This document shows, piece after piece, positions 9,975 to 19,074 of a stretch of DNA of 64,000 nt. Below the pieces are notes generated by a model. The model searched no databases and had not been told where the DNA came from. It was given only the letters and a program-made list of their open reading frames with translations. Every line of letters begins with the position of its first letter. Positions within the stretch are counted from its first letter, which is position 1. This DNA comes from Natronospirillum operosum (GTDB lineage: Bacteria > Pseudomonadota > Gammaproteobacteria > Pseudomonadales > Natronospirillaceae): NCBI RefSeq assembly GCF_004768465.1, contig NZ_SRMF01000001.1, positions 62,001 to 126,000 on the forward strand, given 5' to 3'. Made by a program: the position numbers and the translations under genes.

Positions 9975-10841
9975 CTACAGCGGTGTTGCCACCTGACCCA
10001 GCACGGGTCCGATGGCGCAGTCGAGCTTGAGTGTGGCCAGCTCATCGGCCCGGGTACGGCCCCGGTTGAGCAGTGCAATGGGGAGGTCGGCCTGGGCGGC
10101 GTAACGGCAGAAGCGGAACCCGGAGAACACCATCAGCGAAGACCCGATCACCAGCAGTCCGCCGCTGTTTTCCAGTGCGGCTCGGGCCTGATCGACCCGA
10201 TCGCGCGGCACATTGTCGCCAAAGTAGACCACATCCGGCTTCAGGATGCCGCTGCAGTCCGGGCAGTCGGCGATGCGAAAGCGTTCGAAGTCGGCTTCCA
10301 GATCGGCGTCGCCATCGGGTGCGGCAGCAGCCGACAACTGGCGGAAGTCGGGGTTCAGGTCGGCACAGCGGTCGTGCACGGTCAGACGTGAACAGCGGTA
10401 GCCGCAGCTCATGCACAGCACTTCATCGGCGCGGCCATGCAGATCGATCACGTCCCGGGTGCCGGCCTGCTGATGCAGGCGGTCGACATTCTGCGTGATC
10501 ACGGTACCGATCAGGCCCTGCTGTTGCAGTTGGGCCAGAGCAAGATGCGCTGCATTGGGCCGGGCCTGCTGCATCACCGGCCAGCCGACCAGACTGCGGG
10601 CCCAGTAGCGCTGCCGGACGGACGGTTCAAGCATGAACTCCTGATGCTGTACCGGCTGTCGGCGCTTCCACTCGCCTTCACCATCCCGGTAATCGGGGAT
10701 GCCGGAATCGGTGCTGATGCCGGCGCCGGTCAGCACGGTCACGGGGCCATGGGTGTCCAGAAAGGTCCGCAGCGCCACTGCTGCCCGGGCTGCGTTGTCC
10801 GTTACCGTTGCGGACTCGGAAATGACCGGCGCCTGGGTCAT
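9975..10841 (-). CDS. Sir2-family NAD-dependent protein deacylase
   Basis: Cytosolic NAD-dependent protein deacetylase/deacylase (sirtuin) of 288 residues. It has GAGISTDSGIPDYR at 39-52, QNVDRLH at 117-123, the catalytic His135 in LHGR, and four zinc cysteines at 143, 146, 193 and 196. VIGSSLMVFSGF late in the protein is the NAD-binding GTSL-type motif. The ATG lies within the ATGA overlap with the upstream DUF2237 gene, so the two are probably translated together. The spacing between the two zinc Cys pairs is long (about 46 residues), as in the class II/SIRT4-like group, which may prefer acyl groups other than acetyl. Confidence 0.93.
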   Translation of the reverse strand: MTQAPVISESATVTDNAARAAVALRTFLDTHGPVTVLTGAGISTDSGIPDYRDGEGEWKRRQPVQHQEFMLEPSVRQRYWARSLVGWPVMQQARPNAAHLALAQLQQQGLIGTVITQNVDRLHQQAGTRDVIDLHGRADEVLCMSCGYRCSRLTVHDRCADLNPDFRQLSAAAAPDGDADLEADFERFRIADCPDCSGILKPDVVYFGDNVPRDRVDQARAALENSGGLLVIGSSLMVFSGFRFCRYAAQADLPIALLNRGRTRADELATLKLDCAIGPVLGQVATPL

Positions 10842-11227
10842 GAACTGACCCCGCTGGGGTTGCGCAGCATGTCCAGTGTGGCTTTTTCCAGTGCATTGAA
10901 ATGCGTGCTTTCCAGCCGCACCGGTGGGGCCACACCGGCATGATAGGCTTCCAGCCAGCGGTCCAGGCACAGGCACCAGTGATCACCCGGCACCAGGCCC
11001 GGGAAGTCGAACTCAGGCCTGGGTGTGCTCAGATCATTGCCCTGGCGCTGTGAGTAGTTCAGAAATTCCTCGCTCATTTCGGCGCAGATCACATGCTTGC
11101 CGGCATCCATGGGCCCGGTGTGGCAGTAACCATCGCGCATGAAGCCTGTGGTCGGCTCGAAGCAACAGGGCTTCAGTGGCGTGCCCATGACATTGATGGC
11201 TCCGCTGGCGTTCTGTGGACGGCTCAT
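10838..11227 (-). CDS. DUF2237 family protein
   Basis: Small 129-residue cytosolic protein matching the DUF2237 (COG3651) pattern: NVMGTPLKPCCFEP near the start, TGFMRDGYCHTGPMD, then GNDLSTPRPEFDFPGL and GDHWCLCLDRW. Conserved Cys and His residues suggest metal or cofactor binding, but the family has no established activity I can cite. It overlaps the downstream sirtuin gene by four bases (ATGA), so a shared operon is very likely. The ATG at 11225-11227 was chosen because the conserved family region starts soon after; longer in-frame extensions upstream are not family-like. Confidence 0.88.
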   Translation of the reverse strand: MSRPQNASGAINVMGTPLKPCCFEPTTGFMRDGYCHTGPMDAGKHVICAEMSEEFLNYSQRQGNDLSTPRPEFDFPGLVPGDHWCLCLDRWLEAYHAGVAPPVRLESTHFNALEKATLDMLRNPSGVSS

Positions 11228-11398
11228 GATGAAAGTTACCCTCTGGTAGTATTGTCGTACCCTGACCTGTTGCCCGGAAGATGAGGTTGGCGGCAACCAG
11301 GTTGGGTGGACTCTACAGGATTCTAGTGAACTCCGGGCCTGCTTGACCAGCCGCAAGTGCCGGAAAGAAGTATAGGTGTTGTGGCGGCGGGATGAATC

Positions 11399-12007
11399 TC
11401 AGGTGCGCGATCGGATCGAATGCTCCGTGACCACCCGATGCAGCGGGCGATCATGGGGCTCGACCGGGATGTTTTCGAACAGCTGGCATTCGAAGCCAAT
11501 GCCGACGTGCAGGCAGTCGGGTCGGGTCAGACTCAGCAGGCGATCATAGTAGCCGGCGCCATTGCCCAGGCGGTCACAGTTCGGGCTGAAGGCGACCCCG
11601 GGCACCAGGATCAGATCCAGTTCATCCGGCATCACCTGCCGTTCCGGTTCCGCCCACCGTTCCGGCGGCGGTTCGAGGATGTTCCAGGTGCCCGGTGCCA
11701 GTTCATCCATGGCCGTCAACTGCCAGAGGCCGAGTACAGGGGCGCCGTCGCTGTCCCGGGTACAGTAGGGCACGACGATACGGCGCGCTGAATCCAGTTC
11801 CCGCTCCAGGGCCTGATGTGTGACCACTTCGGAGCGACAGCTGATGTACCACAGCACAGTCTGGGCGCTCTGGTACTCAGGCAGAGCCTTGACTCGGGAC
11901 AGTATGCGCTCGCTCAGCTCGGCACGGTCGGTCTGCGCGGCCCTCGCATCATAGGCGCGTCGACGCAGATGGTTCTTGGCCTGCTGTGGGTCCTGATCAG
12001 CTGTCAT
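11399..12007 (-). CDS. ygfA: 5-formyltetrahydrofolate cyclo-ligase
   Basis: ATP-dependent enzyme converting 5-formyl-THF to 5,10-methenyl-THF in folate one-carbon metabolism. The 202-residue length is normal. Seen: the N-terminal RRRAYDAR segment, WYISCRSEVVTHQAL in the middle, DLILVPGVAFSPNCDRLGNG, and the ATP-binding signature GNGAGYYDR ending at residue 156. It lies 14 bp downstream of the cheW gene on the same strand and may be cotranscribed with it. In many gammaproteobacteria this gene follows zapA and 6S RNA; neither is seen upstream here. Confidence 0.94.
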   Translation of the reverse strand: MTADQDPQQAKNHLRRRAYDARAAQTDRAELSERILSRVKALPEYQSAQTVLWYISCRSEVVTHQALERELDSARRIVVPYCTRDSDGAPVLGLWQLTAMDELAPGTWNILEPPPERWAEPERQVMPDELDLILVPGVAFSPNCDRLGNGAGYYDRLLSLTRPDCLHVGIGFECQLFENIPVEPHDRPLHRVVTEHSIRSRT

Positions 12008-12021
12008 GAGATACAGTAAAC

Positions 12022-12492
12022 TCAGGACACCATGTCGTGCAGGTTGATCAGGATGATCAGGGTGTCATTGCGATTGCAGACGCCACGGATGTAGTGCGAC
12101 ATCTCGTCATTGCCCACATTGGGAGGTGGTTCGATTTCGCTGTCCTTGAGGTAGATCACTTCCGATACCGAATCGACCATGATGCCGATGGTTTCGACCT
12201 CGGTTTCGATCACCACAATACGGGTGTCATCGGTCACTTCGGCACTGGGCAGGCCGAAGCGGGTGCGTGCATCGATAACCGTGACCACATTGCCGCGCAG
12301 GTTGATAATGCCCAGCACATAGTCGGGTGCTCCGGGCACCGGGGCTATGTCGGTGTAGCGCAGCACTTCCTTGATATTCATCACATCCAGCCCGTAAACC
12401 TCTTCGGCCAGTCTGAATGTCATCCATTGCAGCAGGTTGTGGTCCTGCACCGCCTCGAAGTCGCTTTTTTCTTTGCCGGACAGTGTGGTCAT
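12022..12492 (-). CDS. cheW: Chemotaxis coupling protein CheW
   Basis: Cytosolic adaptor linking chemoreceptors to the CheA kinase. The 156-residue product is a single CheW domain: WMTFRLAEEVYGLDVMNIKEVLRY, split by the usual VPGAPDYVLGIINLRG loop, then VTVIDARTRFGL, IGIMVDSVSEV and the C-terminal GVCNRNDTLIILINL strand. The ATG at 12490-12492 gives a normal length; an in-frame extension upstream encodes no recognisable domain. It is an orphan cheW among three chemoreceptor genes in this part of the window, with no cheA or cheR nearby. 5-formyl-THF cyclo-ligase follows after 14 bp. Confidence 0.93.
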   Translation of the reverse strand: MTTLSGKEKSDFEAVQDHNLLQWMTFRLAEEVYGLDVMNIKEVLRYTDIAPVPGAPDYVLGIINLRGNVVTVIDARTRFGLPSAEVTDDTRIVVIETEVETIGIMVDSVSEVIYLKDSEIEPPPNVGNDEMSHYIRGVCNRNDTLIILINLHDMVS

Positions 12493-12639
12493 ACAGGTTC
12501 CTGAAGCCAGATCGCATGGGTTAGTTTGGGTTACATCGGCTGCGGGAGCAAGAAAATTAGGGTTTGGTCCTGTCGCCATTGACGCCGCGACCGCAGCATA
12601 GGATGGTGAGTGGCTCAGAATTCGAGAGGGTGGGAAACA

Positions 12640-13575
12640 ATGCAGATCGTAGATGCCGCTGCTGTGGCCCGGGCATTGCCCTGGCCGGTGCTGATTGATC
12701 GTATCGCTGAGGCCTTCCGTGACGGCGTGGAGGCGCCGCCACGCCATCATCACAGTATTCAGCGCCCGGATGGCGAGGCTACCCTGCTGCTGATGCCGGC
12801 CTGGCAGCCGGCGGGGTACATCGGGGTCAAGATGGTCAATGTGTTCCCACAGAATGCAGCGCAGAATCTGCCCGCCATCGCCGGGGTCTATTTGCTCAGC
12901 GAGGGCCAGCATGGGCGCCCGCTGGCCTGCCTGGATGGCAGTGAACTGACCCGCCGACGCACGGCAGCAGCCTCGGCACTGGCGGCGCGCAGCCTGGCGC
13001 GGGAAGACAGCCGGACCCTGCTGATGGTCGGTACCGGCAGGCTGGCACCCATGCTGATTGAAGCGCATGCCGCAGTACGTCCGATCGAGCGGGTGCTGGT
13101 CTGGGGACGCAGTCAGGACAAGGCCCGGGCGCTGGCCGCAGAGTATCAGGATCGCTTGCAGACGGATGTGGTGTCAGATCTCGCTGGTGCCGCTGCGCGT
13201 GCGGACATCATCAGCTGTGCCACGCTGTCGCAGACGCCGCTGATTCAGGGTGAGTGGCTGCAGCCTGGTGTGCATCTGGATCTGGTCGGTGCCTTCAAAC
13301 CGACCATGCGCGAAACCGACAGCCACTGTCTGCAACGCAGTGAGGTGTTTGTCGACACGCATGCCGGTGCGCGCGGTGAGGCGGGGGATATCCTGCAGGC
13401 CGTGGATGCAGGCGTGTTCCGCCTGGAAGATATCCGTGCCGACCTGCACCAGTTGATGCGGGGCGAGAAACCGGGCCGCAGCGGTCCCGAGGCCATTACG
13501 CTGTTCAAGTCGGTGGGCGCTTCGCTGGAAGACCTGGCGGCGGCTGTATTGGTGTGGGAGCACATCAGGGGGTAG
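12640..13575 (+). CDS. Ornithine cyclodeaminase / mu-crystallin family protein
   Basis: NAD(P)-dependent Rossmann-fold protein of 311 residues. Family members include ornithine cyclodeaminase, alanine dehydrogenase of the archaeal type and imine reductases. The GTGRLAPMLIEAH segment is the dinucleotide-binding loop; GYIGVKMVNVFP and VGAFKPTMRETD match conserved family blocks. The start at 12640 follows GAGAGGGTGGGAAACA. It is divergent from cheW and convergent with the next minus-strand gene. Without a metabolic neighbour the substrate is open; delta-1-pyrroline-2-carboxylate reductase is as plausible as ornithine cyclodeaminase. Confidence 0.88.
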   Translation: MQIVDAAAVARALPWPVLIDRIAEAFRDGVEAPPRHHHSIQRPDGEATLLLMPAWQPAGYIGVKMVNVFPQNAAQNLPAIAGVYLLSEGQHGRPLACLDGSELTRRRTAAASALAARSLAREDSRTLLMVGTGRLAPMLIEAHAAVRPIERVLVWGRSQDKARALAAEYQDRLQTDVVSDLAGAAARADIISCATLSQTPLIQGEWLQPGVHLDLVGAFKPTMRETDSHCLQRSEVFVDTHAGARGEAGDILQAVDAGVFRLEDIRADLHQLMRGEKPGRSGPEAITLFKSVGASLEDLAAAVLVWEHIRG

Positions 13576-13589
13576 CCCGGGCGCCTGGA

Positions 13590-14678
13590 TCAGGGCTGGG
13601 CGAACAACAGGTCAATCGGTCGTACCTGCTGGGCCAGCAGGCTCTGACGACTGACAAACTCCGCGCGCAGGGCCTCGGTCAGCACTATGATCAGATGCTG
13701 TTCGTACTGGGCCTGCAGCCGATTGATTTCTGCTTCCAGCAGGGCCTCGAAGGTGTCCCGGTTACGCACTTCGTCCAGCGTCAGTATGGCCCATTCGGTG
13801 GCCACCAGCGAGCCGGCAAAAAAGCCGATGCCACAGAGCCAGGCGACGGGGCCGGTGGCGGCGCAGGCAGTCAGGCCGCTGGCCGCCATGCCACCGGCTG
13901 CCCCGCGGCTGGCCAGCCGGGCCGCTGCCATCTGTGCGCCGCGCCGGGCTGCTATGGTACCGAGCGCGGAGGCGGAGAGGGCGGCAGAGCTTTCCAGCAG
14001 CAGGCGATCATCCTGCAGAAACTGCAGGAAGTAGTGCTCGGCCTGCCAGTCGGAAGCCAGGTCAATATTGGCCGCAACAGGCCTGGAGCCAGTCTGTTCA
14101 ACCTGCGCATGGGCCAGTGACTGCTGTACATGGTGGCGCAGGGTGCGCAGCGTCTGCTGGCTCAGCAGCGCCATTTCGCCGACCAGATCATCCAGCAGCT
14201 GTTCGTTCTCGGCCGGCCAGGCTTCCGGCGGAAAAAGCCGGTCCTGCAGGCGCTCAGCCATGGCCTGATCCTGGTCGGTGCCCCAGAGTGAACCGGCACT
14301 GGACAGGGCCCGGGCGCTATGGCCGGGCAGCGAGTAGTACCAGTCAGCGGCCTCTTCAACCCGGTTTCTGGGCGTGTCGAAAGCCGCTTCCACACGCTCG
14401 GCGATGGCCCCTTCAAAGCGCTGCACAGCGACACCCTCGGCATCATCCAGTGCCTGCACGGATCGCGCAAAGGCCTGCCGCCACTGGCGCTCGGAGACCC
14501 GGTAGGTCTGGTCGTCCAACTGGATGTCGGCGCGCTCCGGCAGCACGAGACGCCAGGGGTCCGGGGCAATCAGCGTCCAGGCCAGCAATGCGGCCAGTGC
14601 CAGCAGGGCCAGCGTCAACTGGCTGGTGCCGGCCTCTGCCGGCGCTGTCATCGCACCTTCAGTCTGGTTCACTTGCAT
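13590..14678 (-). CDS. Unrecognised membrane protein, module partner A
   Basis: 362 residues, no family recognised. An N-terminal membrane helix (about 20-40, LTLALLALAALLAWTLIAP) is followed by a long, probably extracytoplasmic helical region rich in Ala, Gln, Glu and Arg. Then comes an Ala/Gly-rich apolar stretch with small residues (SRGAAGGMAASGLTACAATG, about 256-275) running into a second membrane segment (VAWLCGIGFFAGSLVATEWA), and a charged C-terminal helix. The start overlaps the end of the upstream gene by 20 bases, so the two are translationally coupled and probably form a complex. The small-residue stretch is reminiscent of Gly-zipper membrane segments; that is only a resemblance. 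ATG at residue 10 is an alternative start. Confidence 0.72.
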   Translation of the reverse strand: MQVNQTEGAMTAPAEAGTSQLTLALLALAALLAWTLIAPDPWRLVLPERADIQLDDQTYRVSERQWRQAFARSVQALDDAEGVAVQRFEGAIAERVEAAFDTPRNRVEEAADWYYSLPGHSARALSSAGSLWGTDQDQAMAERLQDRLFPPEAWPAENEQLLDDLVGEMALLSQQTLRTLRHHVQQSLAHAQVEQTGSRPVAANIDLASDWQAEHYFLQFLQDDRLLLESSAALSASALGTIAARRGAQMAAARLASRGAAGGMAASGLTACAATGPVAWLCGIGFFAGSLVATEWAILTLDEVRNRDTFEALLEAEINRLQAQYEQHLIIVLTEALRAEFVSRQSLLAQQVRPIDLLFAQP

Positions 14679-15504
14679 TCCCAGCCTCCCGGGCAGTCAA
14701 TGCGGCAGGGTCGATCAATTGGTGTACACCCGCAAACAATACCAGCATTGGCCATACCAGTAACCACTCCTGTATTGTCACCAGCGTCAGCACCAGCAGC
14801 CCGAGAGCAGGGCGCGGGATATGATCGGCCATCTGCCAGACCAGCCAGTGGCGCAGCCCATCCAGGCTGTTCAGAAGATCGACGCCGAAACTCAGCAGCA
14901 GGCTGTCGGCCGGATGCTGGTGCAGGAAGTTGGACAGTGTCTGGCGGAAGGAAGCGTCGGTCAGGTCGGGCGCTGGCTGGAAAAGCGCCAGCGCAACCAG
15001 CAGGAGCAGCATCGCACTGCTCGTCAGGAGGAAGCGCAGCCGATAGAGCACCAGGACCGCCCACTCGGGACGCAGATCCTGCTGTGCCCGGGCGCTGAGC
15101 CGGGCGCTGAGCCAGACCCACAGGGGTGCGAGCAGCAGCCATGCGGTCCAGACCAGCCAATGCTGCGGCCGGCTCAGACTGATCAGCAGCAGCAGACTCA
15201 ACCCCACCGCCAGGCTGACCTGCAGCAGCCACAGCAGGGGACCACCGCGCAGCAGATGTCGCCAGCGGCTGCCCGGACGCAGGACTGTATCCAGCCAGGC
15301 GCGCCGATACTGGCGCCGATACCGGTACAGTGACCACTGCATGGGCACTGCAAGCAGCAACAGGATGGGCAACAACCAGATATCTGATAATCTGTTCAGG
15401 CCTTGAGCAATTCCACTCAGTGCCGCTATCAATAAGCAGAGTGCAATGATGCTGTGCCGTCTTGAGCGGCGATAGGAAATTTGTCTGTTTAAAGGATCGG
15501 ACAT
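14659..15504 (-). CDS. Unrecognised polytopic membrane protein, module partner B
   Basis: 281 residues with about six hydrophobic segments: [65 protein letters not shown], a segment around [16 protein letters not shown], and a C-terminal pair near [19 protein letters not shown]. Loops are Arg/Gln-rich. No transporter or enzyme signature seen. It is the first gene of a two-gene unit with the downstream gene overlapping by 20 bases. Its ATG (15502-15504) interlocks with the ATG of the divergent chemoreceptor (15503-15505) as a shared CATG, so its promoter and ribosome site must lie inside that gene. No convincing Shine-Dalgarno is visible for this start. Confidence 0.72.
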   Translation of the reverse strand: MSDPLNRQISYRRSRRHSIIALCLLIAALSGIAQGLNRLSDIWLLPILLLLAVPMQWSLYRYRRQYRRAWLDTVLRPGSRWRHLLRGGPLLWLLQVSLAVGLSLLLLISLSRPQHWLVWTAWLLLAPLWVWLSARLSARAQQDLRPEWAVLVLYRLRFLLTSSAMLLLLVALALFQPAPDLTDASFRQTLSNFLHQHPADSLLLSFGVDLLNSLDGLRHWLVWQMADHIPRPALGLLVLTLVTIQEWLLVWPMLVLFAGVHQLIDPAALTAREAGNASEPD

Positions 15505-17665
15505 GAATGCAGTACCCGAGAGTCAGGAAATGGCCTTGAGTCGAGAAGAGCGACACTGGTTGCCCTGGTTGGGCACCGGTAAAGTCAAGCTGCGTTATCT
15601 GACCACTATCAATAGCACACATCGGCCCCGGGTGGCTTATCTGTTTGAATGTCTGGCTCGGAGCCGCCGTCAGGGGCTGCTGGACTGGGCTGATTCCAAC
15701 TGGAGTCTGCTTGAAGGTATCGCCGGCGAAGGCGCAGTGTTGCACCCGAATGTCAGCACGGAATGGTTGCAGGACAAATTGCAGGGGCTGACCGGTTTCA
15801 GCGAGTTGGCTCTGGTAGCGGCCGAGGGCCGGGTGCTGGCGTCTTCGCACAGTGCCCGCAACGGCGCTCAGTGGTCCAACCGGGCCGCACTGGCGCAGGG
15901 CCTCCGGCAGCCATTTCTGCACGGGCCTTACGCAGATTCCGATACGGAAACACTGGGGGCCACGACCTCGGCCTTCCACGATGGTGTCACGCTGATGTTC
16001 TATCAGCCGGTCATGGTGTCGGGGCAGGTGGTCGGCTGCCTCTGTGCCCGCCTGCCCAATGATGTGATGAGTGATCTGATCCAGAGCGAGGCCGGGCATG
16101 TCTACCCGGGTTCGGGTGACAACTATCTGTTTATGGTGCGTGCCGGCTTTGACACTCAGGTGCAGCCGGGAACAGCGCTGTCGCGGTCACGGTTCGAGGA
16201 TGATTCGATCGTGCCGGGCCCCAACCTCAGGTCGGGCGTGCCGACCCCTAAAGGCGAACTGAAGGTCCGCCGGCATACCGAGCTGGAATTGCGCCTGACC
16301 ATGCCGTCGACGGGGGAATTGCATCCCGGTGTGCGTGAAACCATCCGCAACGGCAGCAATCTGAGGGTGTCCTACCCGGGTTACTCCGACTACCGCCAGG
16401 TGCCGGTGATCGGCAAGGGGGTGCAGTTGCAATTGCCCGGCAGCCCGGATGTCTGGGGGCTGATGTGCGAGGCCGATCTGGCCGAAGTCTATGCCCGGCG
16501 GCCACTGGGCTGGCGCTATACGCTGAGCTGCCTGCTGGGGGTGATTCTGCCGGCCGTGGCACTGGCCATCCCGATGGGGGTGGCGGTACTGGTGCCATTC
16601 GGTTTTGCGCTGCTGGCTACCGGCCTGATCGTTTATCTGCAGTTTGTGCGTCCGCTCAGTCGGCATCTGGAAAAGACACTGCAGCATCTGGTTGCGATCA
16701 CGGATGGTGGCGACCTGGGGCAGTCTCTGGCTGCAGAGCACTGGCCCGGTGATGTGCGCCGGGACCTGGGCCTTTGGTTGAACAGCTTTGCCGGTAAGGT
16801 GGACATCTGCATGACGGATGTGAACACCACCGCAGCCATCACCAGCTTGACCTGTGAGCGTCTGAATCGGAGTGCCGACGCGCTGGCACACCGGGCACAG
16901 GAACAGAGTCAGGGTACCGATTCCATGTCATCGGCGGTGGAGCAACTGGGCACAGGGGTCGGAGAGGTGAGCGACCACGCCCGTCAAACTGCCCTCTCGG
17001 CTGCTGAAGCGAAGACGGCGGCCGGTGAAGGTCGACAGCATATGGCGACCTGTCAGGAAGAGGTGGGTCGGATGCGTGACAGCATCGAAGGGGCTTCCAC
17101 GGCAATAGAGCAATTGAATGCCCAGTCCGAGCAGATCGGAAAAATAGTGTCCACCATCAGTGAAATTGCCGAGCAGACCAACCTGCTGGCGCTCAATGCA
17201 GCCATCGAGGCGGCGCGGGCCGGGGAAAGCGGGCGCGGGTTTTCTGTGGTGGCGGACGAAGTCCGGTCGCTGGCCGCACGCACGGCCGAAGCCACTCGTG
17301 ATATACGGGCTCTGATCCAGGACATTCAGAAGAATGTCGGGGCCTCGGTGCAGCAGGTTCATCAGTGTTCGGACCAGACCGGCGAGGTGGTTACGCTGGT
17401 GCAGCATGTTGATGCCGACCTGGACCGTATCGAGCGCACCGTTGCTGACGTGAGCAGCCATATCGACAGTATTGCAACCAGCGCCAACCAGCAAGGGCAG
17501 GCTGGGCGCGAGATTGCAGGCACAACCGCTCGTCTGGCGGAACTGGCCGAATCCAACCATGTTGAAGTTCAGCGCACAGCCGTGGCTGTACAGGGGCTGG
17601 AGCGGGTGGCGTCGCAGATGAATCTGCTGCCGGCACGGTTCAGGCGCCAGGACAAGGAAGGATAA
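15503..17665 (+). CDS. Methyl-accepting chemotaxis protein with N-terminal soluble sensor
   Basis: 720-residue receptor. There is no signal peptide or early membrane helix. Residues ~30-330 form a soluble region with a Cache/GAF-like look ([34 protein letters not shown]). Two adjacent membrane helices follow at about 339-358 and 359-381, then a HAMP-like linker and the signalling domain with [19 protein letters not shown] at the tip. This order implies that the sensor is cytoplasmic and the two helices form a tight hairpin. AAAGGATCGG precedes the ATG with good spacing. Start codon interlocks with the divergent membrane-module gene. Ligand unknown; the domain call is by appearance. Confidence 0.9.
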   Translation: MNAVPESQEMALSREERHWLPWLGTGKVKLRYLTTINSTHRPRVAYLFECLARSRRQGLLDWADSNWSLLEGIAGEGAVLHPNVSTEWLQDKLQGLTGFSELALVAAEGRVLASSHSARNGAQWSNRAALAQGLRQPFLHGPYADSDTETLGATTSAFHDGVTLMFYQPVMVSGQVVGCLCARLPNDVMSDLIQSEAGHVYPGSGDNYLFMVRAGFDTQVQPGTALSRSRFEDDSIVPGPNLRSGVPTPKGELKVRRHTELELRLTMPSTGELHPGVRETIRNGSNLRVSYPGYSDYRQVPVIGKGVQLQLPGSPDVWGLMCEADLAEVYARRPLGWRYTLSCLLGVILPAVALAIPMGVAVLVPFGFALLATGLIVYLQFVRPLSRHLEKTLQHLVAITDGGDLGQSLAAEHWPGDVRRDLGLWLNSFAGKVDICMTDVNTTAAITSLTCERLNRSADALAHRAQEQSQGTDSMSSAVEQLGTGVGEVSDHARQTALSAAEAKTAAGEGRQHMATCQEEVGRMRDSIEGASTAIEQLNAQSEQIGKIVSTISEIAEQTNLLALNAAIEAARAGESGRGFSVVADEVRSLAARTAEATRDIRALIQDIQKNVGASVQQVHQCSDQTGEVVTLVQHVDADLDRIERTVADVSSHIDSIATSANQQGQAGREIAGTTARLAELAESNHVEVQRTAVAVQGLERVASQMNLLPARFRRQDKEG

Positions 17666-17675
17666 GCGGACGGCA

Positions 17676-17714
17676 TTGACCTGGATCAACGTCGAGCCTG
17701 CGCCGACCTGATAG
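17676..17714 (+). promoter_or_regulatory. FNR/ANR-type box and -10 element before a chemoreceptor gene
   Basis: TTGACCTGGATCAA at 17676-17689 matches the FNR/ANR/DNR consensus (TTGAT, four bases, ATCAA) at nine of ten specified positions. TGATAG at 17709-17714 lies 29 bp (centre to centre) downstream, the expected distance for a class II activated promoter with the box centred near -41.5. The start site would be near 17724. A 6-bp inverted repeat (CGTCAA 17721-17726, TTGACG 17733-17738) sits at the predicted transcript start. This implies induction of the downstream receptor under low oxygen. Confidence 0.6.
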
Positions 17715-17751
17715 CCTGCCCGTCAAGGCAGATTGACGACAAGGCATCAGT

Positions 17752-18981
17752 ATGAGCTGGTTCAGTGCACTGTACAGCGCCATCGAGCGCACCTTCTTTT
17801 TCACGCTGACCCGCAAGCTGGTCGGCAATCTGGGCTTTCTGTTGCTGCTGCAGCTGGCCACGGCAGCCTTGCTGTGGCAGGCCACGTCGGATGCCGGTGC
17901 TGACTATCTGCGTGCGGCCGGACTGGTGGTCACGGCGCTGAACCTGGGGGCCTTTCTGTTCATCATGGTCTATATGCATCATCTGATTGTGCGTCCCGTG
18001 CGGGCTCTGCTGGACAACTTCAACCGCATCAACGCGGCCGAAGGGGACCTCTCGGTGCGCATGCCGGCCTTCACGCACGACGAGTTCCGGCAGTTGTCAG
18101 ACAGCTACAACCGTTTTGTCGATCAGTTGGGCGACACCCTGACGGCAGTCAATGATACGGCCGAACAGGCCCGGGATACCAACCAGGCAGTGGTCAGCTC
18201 GGTACAGAGCGCGCACAACATCAGTACCGATCAGGAGGCCAGGGTCAGCGACGTGCTGCATGCCAGTGACGATATTGAAGGCAGCATCCGCCATATTGCC
18301 AACCGGAGCCACGCGGTCGCAGAGCATATCCGACAGCATGAGGCGGAAGTGGACCAGGCTGGGCAGCAACTGACGGCCAGTGCCCGGCAACTGGAGCAGA
18401 TCAACGAACTGCTGAGTCATTTCGATGGTTTGATTGGTGAACTGCAGACCAATGCCGGCCAGATCAGGGAGATTCTCGGTACCGTGGCCGGTTTTTCCGA
18501 GCAGACCAACCTGCTGGCCCTGAACGCGGCGATAGAAGCGGCGCGTGCGGGTGAGAGTGGCCGCGGGTTTGCGGTGGTGGCGGACGAGGTGCGCAGCCTG
18601 GCCGGCAAGGTCAGTGCCGCTACCGGGGAGATCAGCACCTATATCCAGACCATGGACAGCCTGGTGCAGAACACCCGCACCGAGGCCGGCCGCATCAGTG
18701 AGAACACGCGGGAAACCGGCGCCGGCATGGAAACGACCCGGGAGCGTTTCGAGCAGATGCAGCAGGCATTCAGCCGGAGTGCAGAGCAACTGGGTGAAGT
18801 CGACAGCGCCATTCAGCGTCTGGATGCCGACTATCGGCAAACCCACAACCATGTGCAGGCGATCGGCGAACATTCGACCGAGGTACAGGCGGTGATGGGG
18901 CGCATCAGGGATGACATCAATCGCATGATGGCTCTGACCAGGCGCACGCAGCAGGGCGTGGGTCGCTTTATCAGTGCTTAG
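17752..18981 (+). CDS. Short methyl-accepting chemotaxis protein without a large ligand domain
   Basis: 409-residue chemoreceptor. Two membrane helices (about 23-44 and 54-77) are separated by only about ten residues, so there is essentially no periplasmic sensor. A HAMP domain follows directly ([20 protein letters not shown]), then the signalling domain with [19 protein letters not shown] and [16 protein letters not shown]. Signal input must come through the membrane, the HAMP domain, or partner proteins. ATG at 17752 follows ACAAGG. An FNR/ANR-type promoter lies upstream, suggesting a role in responding to oxygen or redox state. No methyl-transferase docking tail is seen. Confidence 0.92.
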   Translation: MSWFSALYSAIERTFFFTLTRKLVGNLGFLLLLQLATAALLWQATSDAGADYLRAAGLVVTALNLGAFLFIMVYMHHLIVRPVRALLDNFNRINAAEGDLSVRMPAFTHDEFRQLSDSYNRFVDQLGDTLTAVNDTAEQARDTNQAVVSSVQSAHNISTDQEARVSDVLHASDDIEGSIRHIANRSHAVAEHIRQHEAEVDQAGQQLTASARQLEQINELLSHFDGLIGELQTNAGQIREILGTVAGFSEQTNLLALNAAIEAARAGESGRGFAVVADEVRSLAGKVSAATGEISTYIQTMDSLVQNTRTEAGRISENTRETGAGMETTRERFEQMQQAFSRSAEQLGEVDSAIQRLDADYRQTHNHVQAIGEHSTEVQAVMGRIRDDINRMMALTRRTQQGVGRFISA

Positions 18982-19074
18982 TCTGCACGGCGCAGTATGC
19001 AACAGGGCTTTGACCTGACCGCAAAAGCACCGCAAACTGGAGCCATCTTCTTGCGACAGACAGGCTGCGATGTG

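Noticed and set aside
14669-16099. Minus-strand reading frame of 476 codons spanning the divergent start at 15502-15505
   Set aside because: It crosses two well-supported genes in another frame, is low-complexity, and shows no domain.
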